From NCBI GenBank assembly GCA_016839785.1, contig JAEOTQ010000068.1, positions 1 through 42,784 on the forward strand: DNA of 42,784 nucleotides. The letters run 5' to 3'. The DNA comes from Candidatus Hodarchaeota archaeon (GTDB lineage Archaea; Asgardarchaeota; Heimdallarchaeia; Hodarchaeales; Hodarchaeaceae). Position 1 is the stretch's first letter; each line of letters starts with the position of its first letter. The position numbers were made by a program, and so were the translations under genes. Below the pieces are notes generated by a model. It did not search any database, was not told where the DNA came from, and saw only the letters and a program-made list of their open reading frames with translations. Positions 35,719 to 42,784 of the stretch are shown here, one piece after another.

Positions 35719-36963
35719 CTGTCAGAGACAAAACAAATAGAAGTTAATGTATATGGAGCCAATTGGTGTAGTGACTGTAAACGCACAAAAAAATATCTAG
35801 GAGAGCAACGAATCCACTATGGGTGGTTTGACATTGAAAAATCGGATTCTGAAGGGGAAGAAGCTTTACAGTTTGTGTATGACACGAATGAAGCAATTTT
35901 TGGAACAAAAAAAAGAAAAGTCCCTGCAGTTGAAGTAATCAAGGATGGAGAACGAAAATTATTTGTGGAACCCTCCAATTATGAGCTGGCAAATTTCCTA
36001 GGTTTAGCAACACAAGCAAAAAAATCCTTTTATCATACTGTAATAATAGGTGCAGGACCAGCAGGGCTAACTGCCGCGATTTATCTAGCAAGAGATGGTT
36101 ATGATGTGTTGGTAATAGAACAGTCAACGATTGGAGGGCAAGCCTTCATAACAAATAGATTAGATAATTTTCCCGGATTTCCAGATGGTATTACGGGTGC
36201 GGACTTTGCAGAGAATGTTAGACGACAAGTCGAACGCTTTGGAGTCGAAATCCTTTCCCCTCAAAAAGTACAAAGTATTGGAACTTGTCATCCTGGTGGG
36301 ACATTTGATGAGTGTCAGTATAAAGTCGTTAAAACTGAAGCCCAAGAGTTTACCTGTTCTACTGTTCTTGTTGCGACAGGATCGAATTATCGTCAACTAA
36401 CTGTTCCTGGATCAGATGCACTACTTGGTATAAATATCCATTATTGTGCCACTTGTGACGGATTTTTCTACAAAAATAAGAAAATTTTTGTAATAGGAGG
36501 AGGAAATAGTGCCTTTGAAGAATCTCTCTTCTTAAAAGAAAAATTCGCAGACCATGTGACGATTATCATTCGTAGAGAAGAACCACAGGCATCTCCCGTT
36601 TTGCAAGAAAAAGTAAAAGATAAGGAGGGGATTGATGTTTGGGTGAATACAGAAGTAGTGGAGCTTGTAGGCGAGGATAGTTTAGAGGCTGTTAGAATTA
36701 AACATACCAATACTGGAGAAGTAAAAGAGTATCATCCCGATGGAATTTTCGTTTTTATTGGATTGTCACCCAATACTAAATTTCTGAAAGGAGTAAGTTT
36801 AGATCCCCTAGGTTTTATTACAACTTCTCAACAACAATCGTCAGTAAAAGGCATTTTTGCAGCGGGTGATTGTCGCTTAGGATCAGTTAAACAGGCTGTG
36901 GCCGCTGCAGGTGAAGGAGCTGCAGCTGCTATCGCTATTCGGGAATACTTGAGTAATACCTGA
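35719..36963 (+). CDS. trxB-like: Glutaredoxin-thioredoxin reductase fusion (non-canonical or disturbed start)
   Basis: Standard calling would start at GTG 35875, inside a domain. The frame is open back to a TGA at 35710-35712, and the added residues (VNVYGANWCSDCKRTKKYLG, then TKKRKVPAVEVIKDG) are a glutaredoxin-like fold with the active-site CSDC. No ATG/GTG/TTG exists; a CTG at 35719 or ATA at 35716 follows GAGAGTGA. GTG 35703 would work if one A of the AAAA near 35732 is extra. The rest is a normal thioredoxin reductase: FAD GAGPAGLTAAIYLA, redox-active CATC (about residue 245 from CTG), NADPH site GGGNSAFEE, and AAGDCRLGSVKQAVAAAGEG. It would pass electrons from NADPH through CATC, maybe directly to its own CSDC. 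Confidence 0.75.
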   Translation: MSETKQIEVNVYGANWCSDCKRTKKYLGEQRIHYGWFDIEKSDSEGEEALQFVYDTNEAIFGTKKRKVPAVEVIKDGERKLFVEPSNYELANFLGLATQAKKSFYHTVIIGAGPAGLTAAIYLARDGYDVLVIEQSTIGGQAFITNRLDNFPGFPDGITGADFAENVRRQVERFGVEILSPQKVQSIGTCHPGGTFDECQYKVVKTEAQEFTCSTVLVATGSNYRQLTVPGSDALLGINIHYCATCDGFFYKNKKIFVIGGGNSAFEESLFLKEKFADHVTIIIRREEPQASPVLQEKVKDKEGIDVWVNTEVVELVGEDSLEAVRIKHTNTGEVKEYHPDGIFVFIGLSPNTKFLKGVSLDPLGFITTSQQQSSVKGIFAAGDCRLGSVKQAVAAAGEGAAAAIAIREYLSNT

Positions 36964-36966
36964 GTA

Positions 36967-36988
36967 TTTCTCTCTCTCTTTATTTTTT
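36967..36988 (+). terminator. Pyrimidine-rich terminator tract after trxB-like gene
   Basis: A run of T and C (TTTCTCTCTCTCTTTATTTTTT) just after the stop at 36963, as typical for archaeal termination. Confidence 0.45.
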
Positions 36989-37140
36989 GTCGAGTTACTC
37001 CTAAATAATTTAAGAGAGACTTTCTTCTTTGGACAAATAAATACAGTTTAATATCGAAAATTCTCTCTCTACGGGTTTTTATACCAACAATTCTATTTTC
37101 AATTAGAAACACAGTACTTAGTGTCTTTTTGGGTTTCTAA

Positions 37141-37149
37141 ATATATAAG
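37141..37149 (+). promoter_or_regulatory. TATA box of mini-protein A
   Basis: ATATATAAG, about 27 nt before the ATG at 37168, so probably a leaderless mRNA. No other start of transcription is needed. Confidence 0.5.
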
Positions 37150-37167
37150 TCGAAACAGGAATCATGG

Positions 37168-37326
37168 ATGATGAAAATGATTGATACAGAATCAATAAAC
37201 CTAAGCAATCTAAATGAAATACTCGCTTATCTGAAATACCAGGGTCCTCTATATTTACGTAGAATCGAAGAGTGTCCCCCAATTCCTCCCAAAATATCAT
37301 CCTCTCCTCTATCTAATTTTGTGTAA
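37168..37326 (+). CDS. Tandem mini-protein A (52 aa)
   Basis: First of three related frames. The core is LNEILAYLKYQGPLYLRRIE (residues 15-34), followed by a Pro/Ser-rich tail. ATGs at 37168, 37171 and 37177 are all in frame; the first two fit a leaderless mRNA from the TATA box at 37141. The core aligns with B (IEYLNYTGPVFTSV) and C (LEYLNYNGVLYTQN): L-x-Y/x-L-x-Y-x-G. An overlapping opposite-strand frame is a shadow. It is too short for a family search by eye; the core resembles a first helix of a winged-helix fold but nothing more. Confidence 0.6.
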   Translation: MMKMIDTESINLSNLNEILAYLKYQGPLYLRRIEECPPIPPKISSSPLSNFV

Positions 37327-37447
37327 GATTTGATCAATAGTAAATATAGAGGTTTTGTGACTTTCTTTGTTATGTGCAAATGGATCTGAATATCTTTTTT
37401 TGAAGTAGGTGGCATTTTCTGTTGGTACTACTAGGGTATCACAGAGA

Positions 37448-37456
37448 TTAATATAT
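37448..37456 (+). promoter_or_regulatory. TATA box of mini-protein B
   Basis: TTAATATAT, with its centre about 27 nt before the ATG at 37480; the same promoter-to-start spacing as for A. Confidence 0.45.
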
Positions 37457-37479
37457 CCCTCTAGATCAAATATTCTAAT

Positions 37480-37635
37480 ATGGCACGTCCTTTACTACAA
37501 CCATCACAAGAACGACTACAGTCAACTATCGAATATCTCAATTATACTGGCCCCGTGTTCACGAGCGTTCGCAGTGAACTAAGTACAGACGATACGAAAA
37601 GCTCACTCAAAATTATTGGTTCGTCTGCGTTTTAA
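37480..37635 (+). CDS. Tandem mini-protein B (51 aa)
   Basis: Core RLQSTIEYLNYTGPVFTSV, tail Ser/Thr/Lys-rich, ending IIGSSAF. Closely related to C at the core (EYLNY identical), less to A. Own TATA box, probably leaderless, own pyrimidine-rich terminator tract at 37687-37713. No cysteines, no membrane segment. Function unknown. Confidence 0.6.
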   Translation: MARPLLQPSQERLQSTIEYLNYTGPVFTSVRSELSTDDTKSSLKIIGSSAF

Positions 37636-37686
37636 TTATTTAAGTCGGATCAAGAAGACTCTCAACGGCAATGCCATACCCTTAAT

Positions 37687-37713
37687 CCTTTTCTCCTTTT
37701 TCCTTTTTTCTCC
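37687..37713 (+). terminator. Pyrimidine-rich tract after mini-protein B
   Basis: 27 nt of only C and T, with T runs of 4, 5 and 6, beginning 51 nt after the stop codon; an archaeal-type terminator. A TATA-like TATTTAAG at about 37638-37645 lies between stop and tract and would start a very short transcript. Confidence 0.4.
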
Positions 37714-37767
37714 TAAGAAGCTCTAAGAAGGATCCCTAGTGTGTGATATTCTGGAAATGTTATGGGA

Positions 37768-37776
37768 ATATAAAAA
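37768..37776 (+). promoter_or_regulatory. TATA box of mini-protein C
   Basis: AATATAAAAA; the expected start near 37797 leaves AGAGG (37799-37803) 6 nt before the ATG at 37810. Confidence 0.5.
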
Positions 37777-37809
37777 GAAGGTCTGAGGTGATACAACTAG
37801 AGGAACTAA

Positions 37810-37977
37810 ATGACTTCACAACCAGTGGAAAACTCTGACGAGCGGCTAGCGTTAATTCACCAAGAAACTCGTCTTCGACTTACATTAGAATACCTAAATT
37901 ACAACGGCGTTCTATATACTCAAAATCTCATTCCCACAGTTAAATCTCCAGAGAAAGTTGATCGGTCTGCCGCTTAA
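37810..37977 (+). CDS. Tandem mini-protein C (55 aa)
   Basis: Core ETRLRLTLEYLNYNGVLYTQ (residues 19-38), N-terminal extension acidic and Ser/Pro-rich, tail with Pro/Lys. Own TATA box and an AGAGG ribosome-binding site. The coding pattern matches B at residue level (EYLNY) but the codons differ (for example TAC/TAT, CTA/CTC), which indicates old duplication kept at the protein level rather than recent DNA copying. Confidence 0.65.
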   Translation: MTSQPVENSDERLALIHQETRLRLTLEYLNYNGVLYTQNLIPTVKSPEKVDRSAA

Positions 37978-38002
37978 CAGTTCCTAATCTCACCCATTAG
38001 TT

Positions 38003-38099
38003 TACGTAGTCCTAGGAAGAATTTTCCCGTAATTCATCACCCCAAGAATTAAATCGTGTTTATTGTACACCTACGTTGCTTCAACCTGGCGACTACGTA
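38003..38099. repeat. 9-bp inverted repeat closing a 97-nt intergenic segment
   Basis: TACGTAGTC at 38003-38011 is exactly reverse-complementary to GACTACGTA at 38091-38099. A T-rich run (38102-38123) follows. As RNA it could close a stem over 79 nt, with a smaller GTGT/ACAC stem inside. Possibly an ncRNA or a terminator for mini-protein C; chance is not excluded. Confidence 0.3.
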
Positions 38100-38121
38100 T
38101 ATTTTCTTTTTCTTCTTATTT

Positions 38122-39099
38122 TTACCACGGTGGGAGATAAACAGGGTGAGTTCTCGGTTTATTATTTAGAACTTCTTCTACTTGTTCAAGGGTTTGGCTA
38201 TCCAGAGTGATGTCAGAGGCTGCAACGTTAGAAACTACATGAGCTTCTGAGGTGGCTCCAGTAATTGCACAGGATATTTCGCTCCGACGTAGAATCCAAG
38301 CAAGGGCTAATTGACCAACAGTAATATCTTTATTCGCAGCTATCTCTTGCAAACGACGAACTTTCGCTAAATTATCTTCAGTCAAATCTCGTTGAATGAA
38401 ATTACTTGTGGTTGCACGGCTTCCCTCGGGTGTTCCATCATTGTATTTTCCAGTTAAAACTCCTTGAGCTAAGGGTGACCAGCAGACAACACCAATACCA
38501 TTGCGATCACAGGTCTCCATTATATCTCGTTCAATGTATCGGTCCAACATGTTGTAGCGCGGTTGTTCTACACGAGGAGGATGTAATCCAAGCTCTTTTG
38601 CCATCCAAACAGCACGTTCTAGTTGAACAGCTGGCCAGACAGATGTTCCCCAGTAGTGAACAAGTCCTTGATCAACCAAGTCTGACATTGCACGAAGAGT
38701 TTCTTCGAGATCAGTATGATAATCAAATCTGTGTGCAAAGTAAATATCCAAGTAATCTGTTCCAATTCGCTCTAAAGACCTGTCAATACTTTCCATAATG
38801 TGCTTGCGAGAGAGTCCGCGATCATTGATTCCATCAGACATTGGCCAGAAAACTTTACTACTAATTACTAGATCTTTTCTGTCATAATTTTCGTTGGCGA
38901 TTACTTTCCCAACCACTTCTTCCGCTTTTCCTCGAGCGTAGACATCAGCAATATCTATAAAGTTTACTCCCAATTCCACGGCTTTTGCAATACAAGTTTG
39001 GGCACCCTGTTCTTCTACGGTTCCACCGTAGGTTAACCAGGCACCTAAACTAATTTCACTTATCTTTATTCCAGTACGACCCATTTGACGATATTTCAT
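38122..39099 (-). CDS. Aldo/keto reductase
   Basis: 325 aa, NADPH-dependent (beta/alpha)8 oxidoreductase, close to the K-channel-beta/YghZ group. The catalytic tetrad is readable: Asp and Tyr in FIDIADVYARGKAEEVVG (about 49-66), Lys in VISSKVFW and His in DIYFAHRFD. The C-terminal LAWILRRSEISCAITGATSEAHV is the coenzyme-phosphate region. Length is normal for the family. Substrate unknown. Upstream is the flavodiiron/rubredoxin pair on the same strand, about 100 bp away. Confidence 0.93.
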   Translation of the reverse strand: MKYRQMGRTGIKISEISLGAWLTYGGTVEEQGAQTCIAKAVELGVNFIDIADVYARGKAEEVVGKVIANENYDRKDLVISSKVFWPMSDGINDRGLSRKHIMESIDRSLERIGTDYLDIYFAHRFDYHTDLEETLRAMSDLVDQGLVHYWGTSVWPAVQLERAVWMAKELGLHPPRVEQPRYNMLDRYIERDIMETCDRNGIGVVCWSPLAQGVLTGKYNDGTPEGSRATTSNFIQRDLTEDNLAKVRRLQEIAANKDITVGQLALAWILRRSEISCAITGATSEAHVVSNVAASDITLDSQTLEQVEEVLNNKPRTHPVYLPPW

Positions 39100-39198
39100 A
39101 AATATTCACGATTCTTTTAGTGGTTTTTTTTAGATAAATCAGACTATACCTCTTATCAGTAAGAATCTTTTTCTGAATATAACGAAAGTCAGGTGAAG

Positions 39199-40416
39199 TT
39201 ACTTTTCTCTTTCCAGATGCATACTTTTCAAATGTTGAGCAAAACGCTTTCCGAGCTCTTCCCCTTTTTGGAGATCTTCTAGCGTTGGACCTCCCTGCCA
39301 TTCGAAAAATTCGAGGAGATTCCATTTCAGTTTATCTAACCGTGGTTCAAGATCACGTTGCGCTCCACCGGACCAGCCGTAACTTCCGAAACGGATGACT
39401 TCCTTATTTATTACACGTTTAGAGGTTGCGATATCTAATACATAGGCCATTGGGGGAAATAATTTAGCTTCATACGTCGGTGTTCCAATGACGACTCCTC
39501 GATACTTCCAGAGATAAGGGAGAATATAACTGACATGTGTTCGGGCGACATCGAAAATTTTAATTGGGATTCCTTCTTGCGAGAGTCCTTGAGCCACAGC
39601 TCCCATTAGTTTTTCGGTATTTCCATACATTGACGCATAGAGAAATGTAACTCCTTCTTCCCCTGCAGTCTCAGTCCCATAGCGTGCCCATTGTTCATAC
39701 AGATCTATAATTTCTTTTGGATTTCTCCAGATGAGGCCATGTGATGGCGCAATTATTTTGATATCTAAATCTTTTAACAAGTTAATTGCTTTTAGAGTAA
39801 AACGACTGAACTTTGCAACAATATTAGAGTAATAGCGTAGAGCTTCCTCCTTATAGAAGTCTAAATTCTCATATTCATCAGCAAAGATTGATCCTCCTAA
39901 GGCCCCATATCCACCAAATGCATCACATGGAAACAGGATTTTACTAGTTCGTTCATAGGTGGCAATAGTCTCCGGCCAGTGAACAAATGGAATGTCATAA
40001 AATTCTAGGATATGTGTTCCTAGTTCAATTGTATCGCCTGTTTTTACAACTTTGAAATTTGCATCAAGGTGATAAAATTTTTCTAGCATTTGTTTTGTCC
40101 GTTCTGAGCCCACAAAGATAACATTTGGAGCAATTTTTTGCATAGTTTTGATCATACCCGTATGATCGGGTTCCATATGATTAATAATTACATAATCAAC
40201 AGTTGCAGGATCTACCACTTCTTCTATCTGACTTAAAAAATCATCAGTCTTGATTCCTTTGACTAAATCGATCAGTGCGACTTTGTTATCAGCAATGATG
40301 TACGAATTATAGGAAACCCCTTCTTTGGTTATAGGCCAGATTCCTTCAAAAAGGTCACTAGTGCGGTCATTCAATCCATTCCAGTATATATTGGGTGTAA
40401 TCTCGATACAAACCAT
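39199..40416 (-). CDS. fprA-like: Flavodiiron protein (rubredoxin:O2/NO oxidoreductase)
   Basis: 405 aa. Reduces O2 to water (or NO to N2O) using electrons from rubredoxin. The N-terminal metallo-beta-lactamase domain holds the diiron ligands in INHMEPDH (about 77-84), the DAFGGYG segment and PSHGLIW. The C-terminal flavodoxin domain begins FLYASMYGNTEKL (about 255), the FMN phosphate loop. ATG 40416 with GAGGTGA 5-6 nt upstream is preferred to GTG 40425. Rubredoxin lies 41 bp upstream, the expected electron donor. Together they would protect an anaerobe from oxygen. Confidence 0.95.
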   Translation of the reverse strand: MVCIEITPNIYWNGLNDRTSDLFEGIWPITKEGVSYNSYIIADNKVALIDLVKGIKTDDFLSQIEEVVDPATVDYVIINHMEPDHTGMIKTMQKIAPNVIFVGSERTKQMLEKFYHLDANFKVVKTGDTIELGTHILEFYDIPFVHWPETIATYERTSKILFPCDAFGGYGALGGSIFADEYENLDFYKEEALRYYSNIVAKFSRFTLKAINLLKDLDIKIIAPSHGLIWRNPKEIIDLYEQWARYGTETAGEEGVTFLYASMYGNTEKLMGAVAQGLSQEGIPIKIFDVARTHVSYILPYLWKYRGVVIGTPTYEAKLFPPMAYVLDIATSKRVINKEVIRFGSYGWSGGAQRDLEPRLDKLKWNLLEFFEWQGGPTLEDLQKGEELGKRFAQHLKSMHLEREK

Positions 40417-40466
40417 AAAGGTCACCTCACTAAGCGGAGGAGAGAAAAAAAGGAAATGGGTGAAGA

Positions 40467-40601
40467 TTAGATTTCTTCAAAATCTTCTTTCGGAGCCCCA
40501 CATTCGGGACATACCCAATCATCAGGGAGATCTGCGAATTTTGTCCCCTCTGCGTCTTCGTCATAAATATAACCGCATATCATACATTCCCATTTTGCCA
40601 T
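40467..40601 (-). CDS. Rubredoxin
   Basis: 44 aa, one iron bound by four cysteines: C-x2-C in [16 protein letters not shown] and C-x2-C in [15 protein letters not shown]. One-electron carrier in the cytoplasm; the flavodiiron gene follows it, the usual pair. Complete (ATG to TAA), slightly shorter than the common 52 residues because the N- and C-terminal tips are trimmed. Confidence 0.95.
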   Translation of the reverse strand: MAKWECMICGYIYDEDAEGTKFADLPDDWVCPECGAPKEDFEEI

Positions 40602-40672
40602 AATCTTCAACTCTTAGTATTTCTTGCTATTTAGTGAGTTTAAACAAAACAAAGCCCCCAGCCAATTGCTCC

Positions 40673-40682
40673 CTTTTATATT
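40673..40682 (-). promoter_or_regulatory. TATA box of the rubredoxin/flavodiiron operon
   Basis: AATATAAAAG on the minus strand; leader of about 50 nt. Faces away from the hsp90 promoter. Confidence 0.45.
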
Positions 40683-40722
40683 ATGTTATTCCAAGAAGAA
40701 TCCATAAAGCATTAATTTTTGA

Positions 40723-40732
40723 TTTTATAAAT
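40723..40732 (+). promoter_or_regulatory. TATA box of hsp90
   Basis: TTTTATAAAT, predicting a start near 40755 and a leader of about 35 nt with AGAGG in it at 40771-40775. No heat-shock operator was recognised. Confidence 0.45.
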
Positions 40733-40789
40733 GTTCTACAAAGTTAAAATCCGTTATAGGGTTCATTTTTCAGAGGATTGTGTATCTAA

Positions 40790-42646
40790 ATGAGTGAAGA
40801 GAGCAAAACATACGATTTTCAAGCGGAAATTCAAAAAGTTCTTGATATCTTGATCAATCGTCTCTACAAAAATCGAGAAATCTTTTTACGTGAATTAATT
40901 TCAAATGCTGCGGATGCGTTACATCGATTTCGGATCGTACAGCTTGAACAAAAAGAGGGAATACTAGATCCAGACCAAGAGCTGGCTATCCAAGTGTCCT
41001 TTGATGAAGATGGGAATACACTTACAATCACGGATTCTGGAGTGGGTATGACCTACGAAGAAGCCGTTCAGAATCTTGGAACTATCGCACAGAGTGGGAC
41101 TCTTGAGTTTCTGGAGGAACTTGACGATACTTCAGATGTTGCGAATCTAATAGGTCAATTTGGAGTGGGCTTCTACAGTGCATTTATTGTGGCCACTGAC
41201 GTAACTGTACGATCGAGATCTTTTACCACCGAATCTAAGGGAATTGAATGGCGATCTAAGGGAACGGGTAAATTTACAGTAACTCACTATGATAAACCTA
41301 CTCGTGGAACCGACATAATTTTAACAATGAAGGATGATGCGAAAGAATTTCTCAATAAATACAAATTGGAAACGATTATTAAGAAATACAGTGATTTCGT
41401 CGGGTTTCCCATTCGTATAGGTGATGAGGAAAAACCCGTCAACAGACAAACACCTATTTGGCATCAGCCAGAGGATGAGGTTAAAGATGAAGAATATAAC
41501 GAATTCTATCGACAAGTAAGTATGGATTTTACCGAACCCTTTCATAGAATCCGAATGAACGTAGATGCACCAATCCAATTTAAGGCATTACTATTTATTC
41601 CCAGTAGACGAGACCGTTCTATGACTTCTGTCCAATTTCAAGATTACGGTTTGAAATTATACAGTAAAAAGATTCTCATCCAAGAAAAGGCTAAAGACCT
41701 TCTTCCTGAATATCTACGTTTCGTTTTTGGGGTGGTGGATTCCGAAGATCTTCCATTAAATGTCAGTCGTGAAGTGATTCAAGTCGATCGCAATATTCAA
41801 CGGATTTCAAAATCAATTACGAAGAAAATCATTGAAGAGCTCGGCAAATTTACCAAGGAAGATGAAGAGAAATATCTGGAATGGTATGAGCAATTCTCGG
41901 TGTTCCTTAAAGAAGGGATTGCTAATGATCAAAAACGAAGGGAAAAGCTGCTTGAGCTTATTAGAGTGAAGACATCAAAATCTGAGGATAAACCTATTAC
42001 ACTTACAAAGTATGTTGAAGGGATGCCTGACGAGCAAGAGGAATTACTTTATCTTTTAGGAGAAAATCTACGATCACTTAAACAAAGTCCTCATCTGGAG
42101 CATTATAAGAAGCTTGACCAAGAAATCATTCTCTTTGACGAACCTATTGATACGTTCTTAATGATGCATGTAACTACATTCAATGAAAAACCATTTAAGG
42201 CAATAGATCAGGCCGAACCCGAACCTCCGACGGAATCCGAAGATGAAAAAGACGAAGATGAAGACAAAGAGGAGGAAAAGGAAAAAGATCCGTTCCTTGT
42301 AGGTATCAAGGAGATATTGGGTAATCGTGTCATTGATGTTCGTTTTACTGATGCACTCACGGATAGTCCATGTCGCTTACTTGGACAAGGGGCCGCAGCA
42401 TATTCACGGATGATGCGCTATATGACTGAAGATTATATTCCACAAGCAAAGATAATGGAATTAAATACAACGCATCCCATTGTCGTTGGATTAAAAAAGT
42501 TGTTTGAAAACGATCCAGAATCTTCTTTATTGAGAGAATGTTGTTTTCAATTACTTGAAAGTCAAGAATTGGCTGAAGGTAATTTAAAGGATGTTAATGC
42601 GATGATTGCGCGTACCACTGATTTTATGAAACAATTACTTGAATAA
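40790..42646 (+). CDS. htpG: Hsp90/HtpG-type molecular chaperone
   Basis: 618 aa ATP-dependent chaperone. N-terminal GHKL ATPase: RELISNAADAL (Glu35, Asn39), TDSGVGM (Asp82) and GQFGVGFYSAF (about 122-132). The middle domain carries SREVIQ with the catalytic Arg loop. The C-terminal dimerisation domain has LTDSPCRLLGQG. No MEEVD tail, so it is HtpG-like rather than eukaryotic cytosolic. A very acidic, Glu/Asp-rich insert at about 475-501 sits between the middle and C-terminal domains, not between N and M as in eukaryotic Hsp90. Hsp90 is uncommon in archaea. Confidence 0.95.
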   Translation: MSEESKTYDFQAEIQKVLDILINRLYKNREIFLRELISNAADALHRFRIVQLEQKEGILDPDQELAIQVSFDEDGNTLTITDSGVGMTYEEAVQNLGTIAQSGTLEFLEELDDTSDVANLIGQFGVGFYSAFIVATDVTVRSRSFTTESKGIEWRSKGTGKFTVTHYDKPTRGTDIILTMKDDAKEFLNKYKLETIIKKYSDFVGFPIRIGDEEKPVNRQTPIWHQPEDEVKDEEYNEFYRQVSMDFTEPFHRIRMNVDAPIQFKALLFIPSRRDRSMTSVQFQDYGLKLYSKKILIQEKAKDLLPEYLRFVFGVVDSEDLPLNVSREVIQVDRNIQRISKSITKKIIEELGKFTKEDEEKYLEWYEQFSVFLKEGIANDQKRREKLLELIRVKTSKSEDKPITLTKYVEGMPDEQEELLYLLGENLRSLKQSPHLEHYKKLDQEIILFDEPIDTFLMMHVTTFNEKPFKAIDQAEPEPPTESEDEKDEDEDKEEEKEKDPFLVGIKEILGNRVIDVRFTDALTDSPCRLLGQGAAAYSRMMRYMTEDYIPQAKIMELNTTHPIVVGLKKLFENDPESSLLRECCFQLLESQELAEGNLKDVNAMIARTTDFMKQLLE

Positions 42647-42673
42647 TAATCCATTTTCTTGACCGTAAATGAC

Positions 42674-42704
42674 AAGGAGTAACTCTCCTTCTCTTTTCCT
42701 TTCT
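42674..42704 (+). terminator. Hairpin plus pyrimidine tract after hsp90
   Basis: AAGGAG/CTCCTT perfect 6-bp stem with a 5-nt loop, then CTCTTTTCCTTTCT. It follows the hsp90 stop by 27 nt. Confidence 0.5.
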
Positions 42705-42722
42705 AGCAATGTGAGTTCCAAA

Positions 42723-42784
42723 CCCTCATTAGAGGGGGAATTCCTTGATTTTTCTGGACAATATAGGCTGTAAGAAATTTTTAC
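42723..42784 (+). other. Second hairpin-plus-TTG start arrangement; possible gene cut by the window end
   Basis: CCCTC and GAGGG pair around ATTA (42723-42736). The 3' arm is a Shine-Dalgarno sequence and a TTG lies 8 nt after it, at 42745, as at 17146-17172. From that TTG the frame is open to the window end (MIFLDNIGCKKFL...), too short to identify. No TATA box is evident, so this may be a chance look-alike. Confidence 0.3.

Noticed and set aside
36828-37112. Minus-strand frame at the trxB-like 3' end
   Set aside because: Mostly a mirror of the thioredoxin reductase C-terminus, and the remaining part has no start signal.
37227-37415. Minus-strand 62-codon frame opposite mini-protein A
   Set aside because: Mini-protein A is supported by its TATA box and relatives; this frame is not.
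37638-37682. TATTTAAG box followed at 37671 by ATG CCA TAC CCT TAA
   Set aside because: A four-codon frame after a TATA-like box; too short to call, and a terminator tract follows at once.
41321-41578. Minus-strand frame inside hsp90
   Set aside because: Shadow of a strongly conserved chaperone gene; no start signal.
1-42784. CRISPR arrays, tRNA or rRNA genes, insertion sequences
   Set aside because: Read through both strands for regular direct repeats, cloverleaf and transposase motifs; none seen. The Cas4-like gene is therefore an orphan.

Overview
The window is AT-rich archaeal chromosome. The evidence is an archaeal-type RadA, a RadB-like RecA paralogue, an iron-sulfur XPD-type helicase, HerA-like and Hef-like relatives, and TATA boxes with recurring 9-mer ATATTTAAG placed about 25 nt before starts (some apparently leaderless). 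Hsp90, an acyl-CoA dehydrogenase, a LuxC/LuxE acyl-reductase pair and HEAT/TPR proteins lean towards an Asgard (Heimdallarchaeia-like) lineage, but that placement is inference. No rRNA, tRNA, CRISPR array or insertion sequence was recognised.

Layout. 1-4.6 kb: the 3' part of an Lrp/AsnC-type regulator, then a leftward run luxE-like, luxC-like, Cys-rich mini-protein and HEAT-repeat protein. 4.75-7.5 kb: a TPR-fused MrfA/Hrq1-like helicase. 7.6-9.9 kb: a membrane-anchored acidic protein, a TPR/zinc protein and a PD-(D/E)XK-like protein. 9.97-17.0 kb: a DNA-repair block, with radA, a HerA-like ATPase with a ruined P-loop and an intact XPD-like helicase on the minus strand, converging on a Cys-rich mini-protein and a Hef/FANCM-like helicase that has lost its catalytic motifs. 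17.1-23.6 kb: cell-surface genes, including a roughly 1,600-codon Ig-like protein interrupted by one in-frame TAA, a YdjM-like membrane protein and a second anchored surface protein. 23.6-26.9 kb: an unknown gene overlapping a radB-like ATPase, then a leftward trio of unknown protein, degenerate Cas4/RecB-like protein and membrane protein. 27-32.4 kb: Cys-rich mini-protein, hydrolase-like protein lacking an obvious catalytic His, GIY-YIG protein and a large GT-C membrane glycosyltransferase. 32.4-36.9 kb: an HMGL-type gene remnant, parvulin, an unknown helical protein, thymidylate kinase, acyl-CoA dehydrogenase and a glutaredoxin-thioredoxin reductase fusion. 37.1-38.0 kb: three tandem, separately promoted, mutually related proteins of 51-55 residues. 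38.1-42.7 kb: aldo/keto reductase, flavodiiron protein with rubredoxin, and Hsp90.

Two themes stand out. First, at least three genes descend from DNA-processing enzymes but keep full-length frames while losing catalytic motifs (Hef-like, HerA-like, Cas4-like), which suggests structural or regulatory pseudoenzymes working beside active RadA and XPD. Second, the tandem mini-protein array at 37.2-38.0 kb is a compact gene family I do not recognise.

Three genes have coding frames extending upstream of any ATG/GTG/TTG and a fourth has an in-frame stop. These may be unusual starts and readthrough, or sequence errors; the sequence alone cannot decide.
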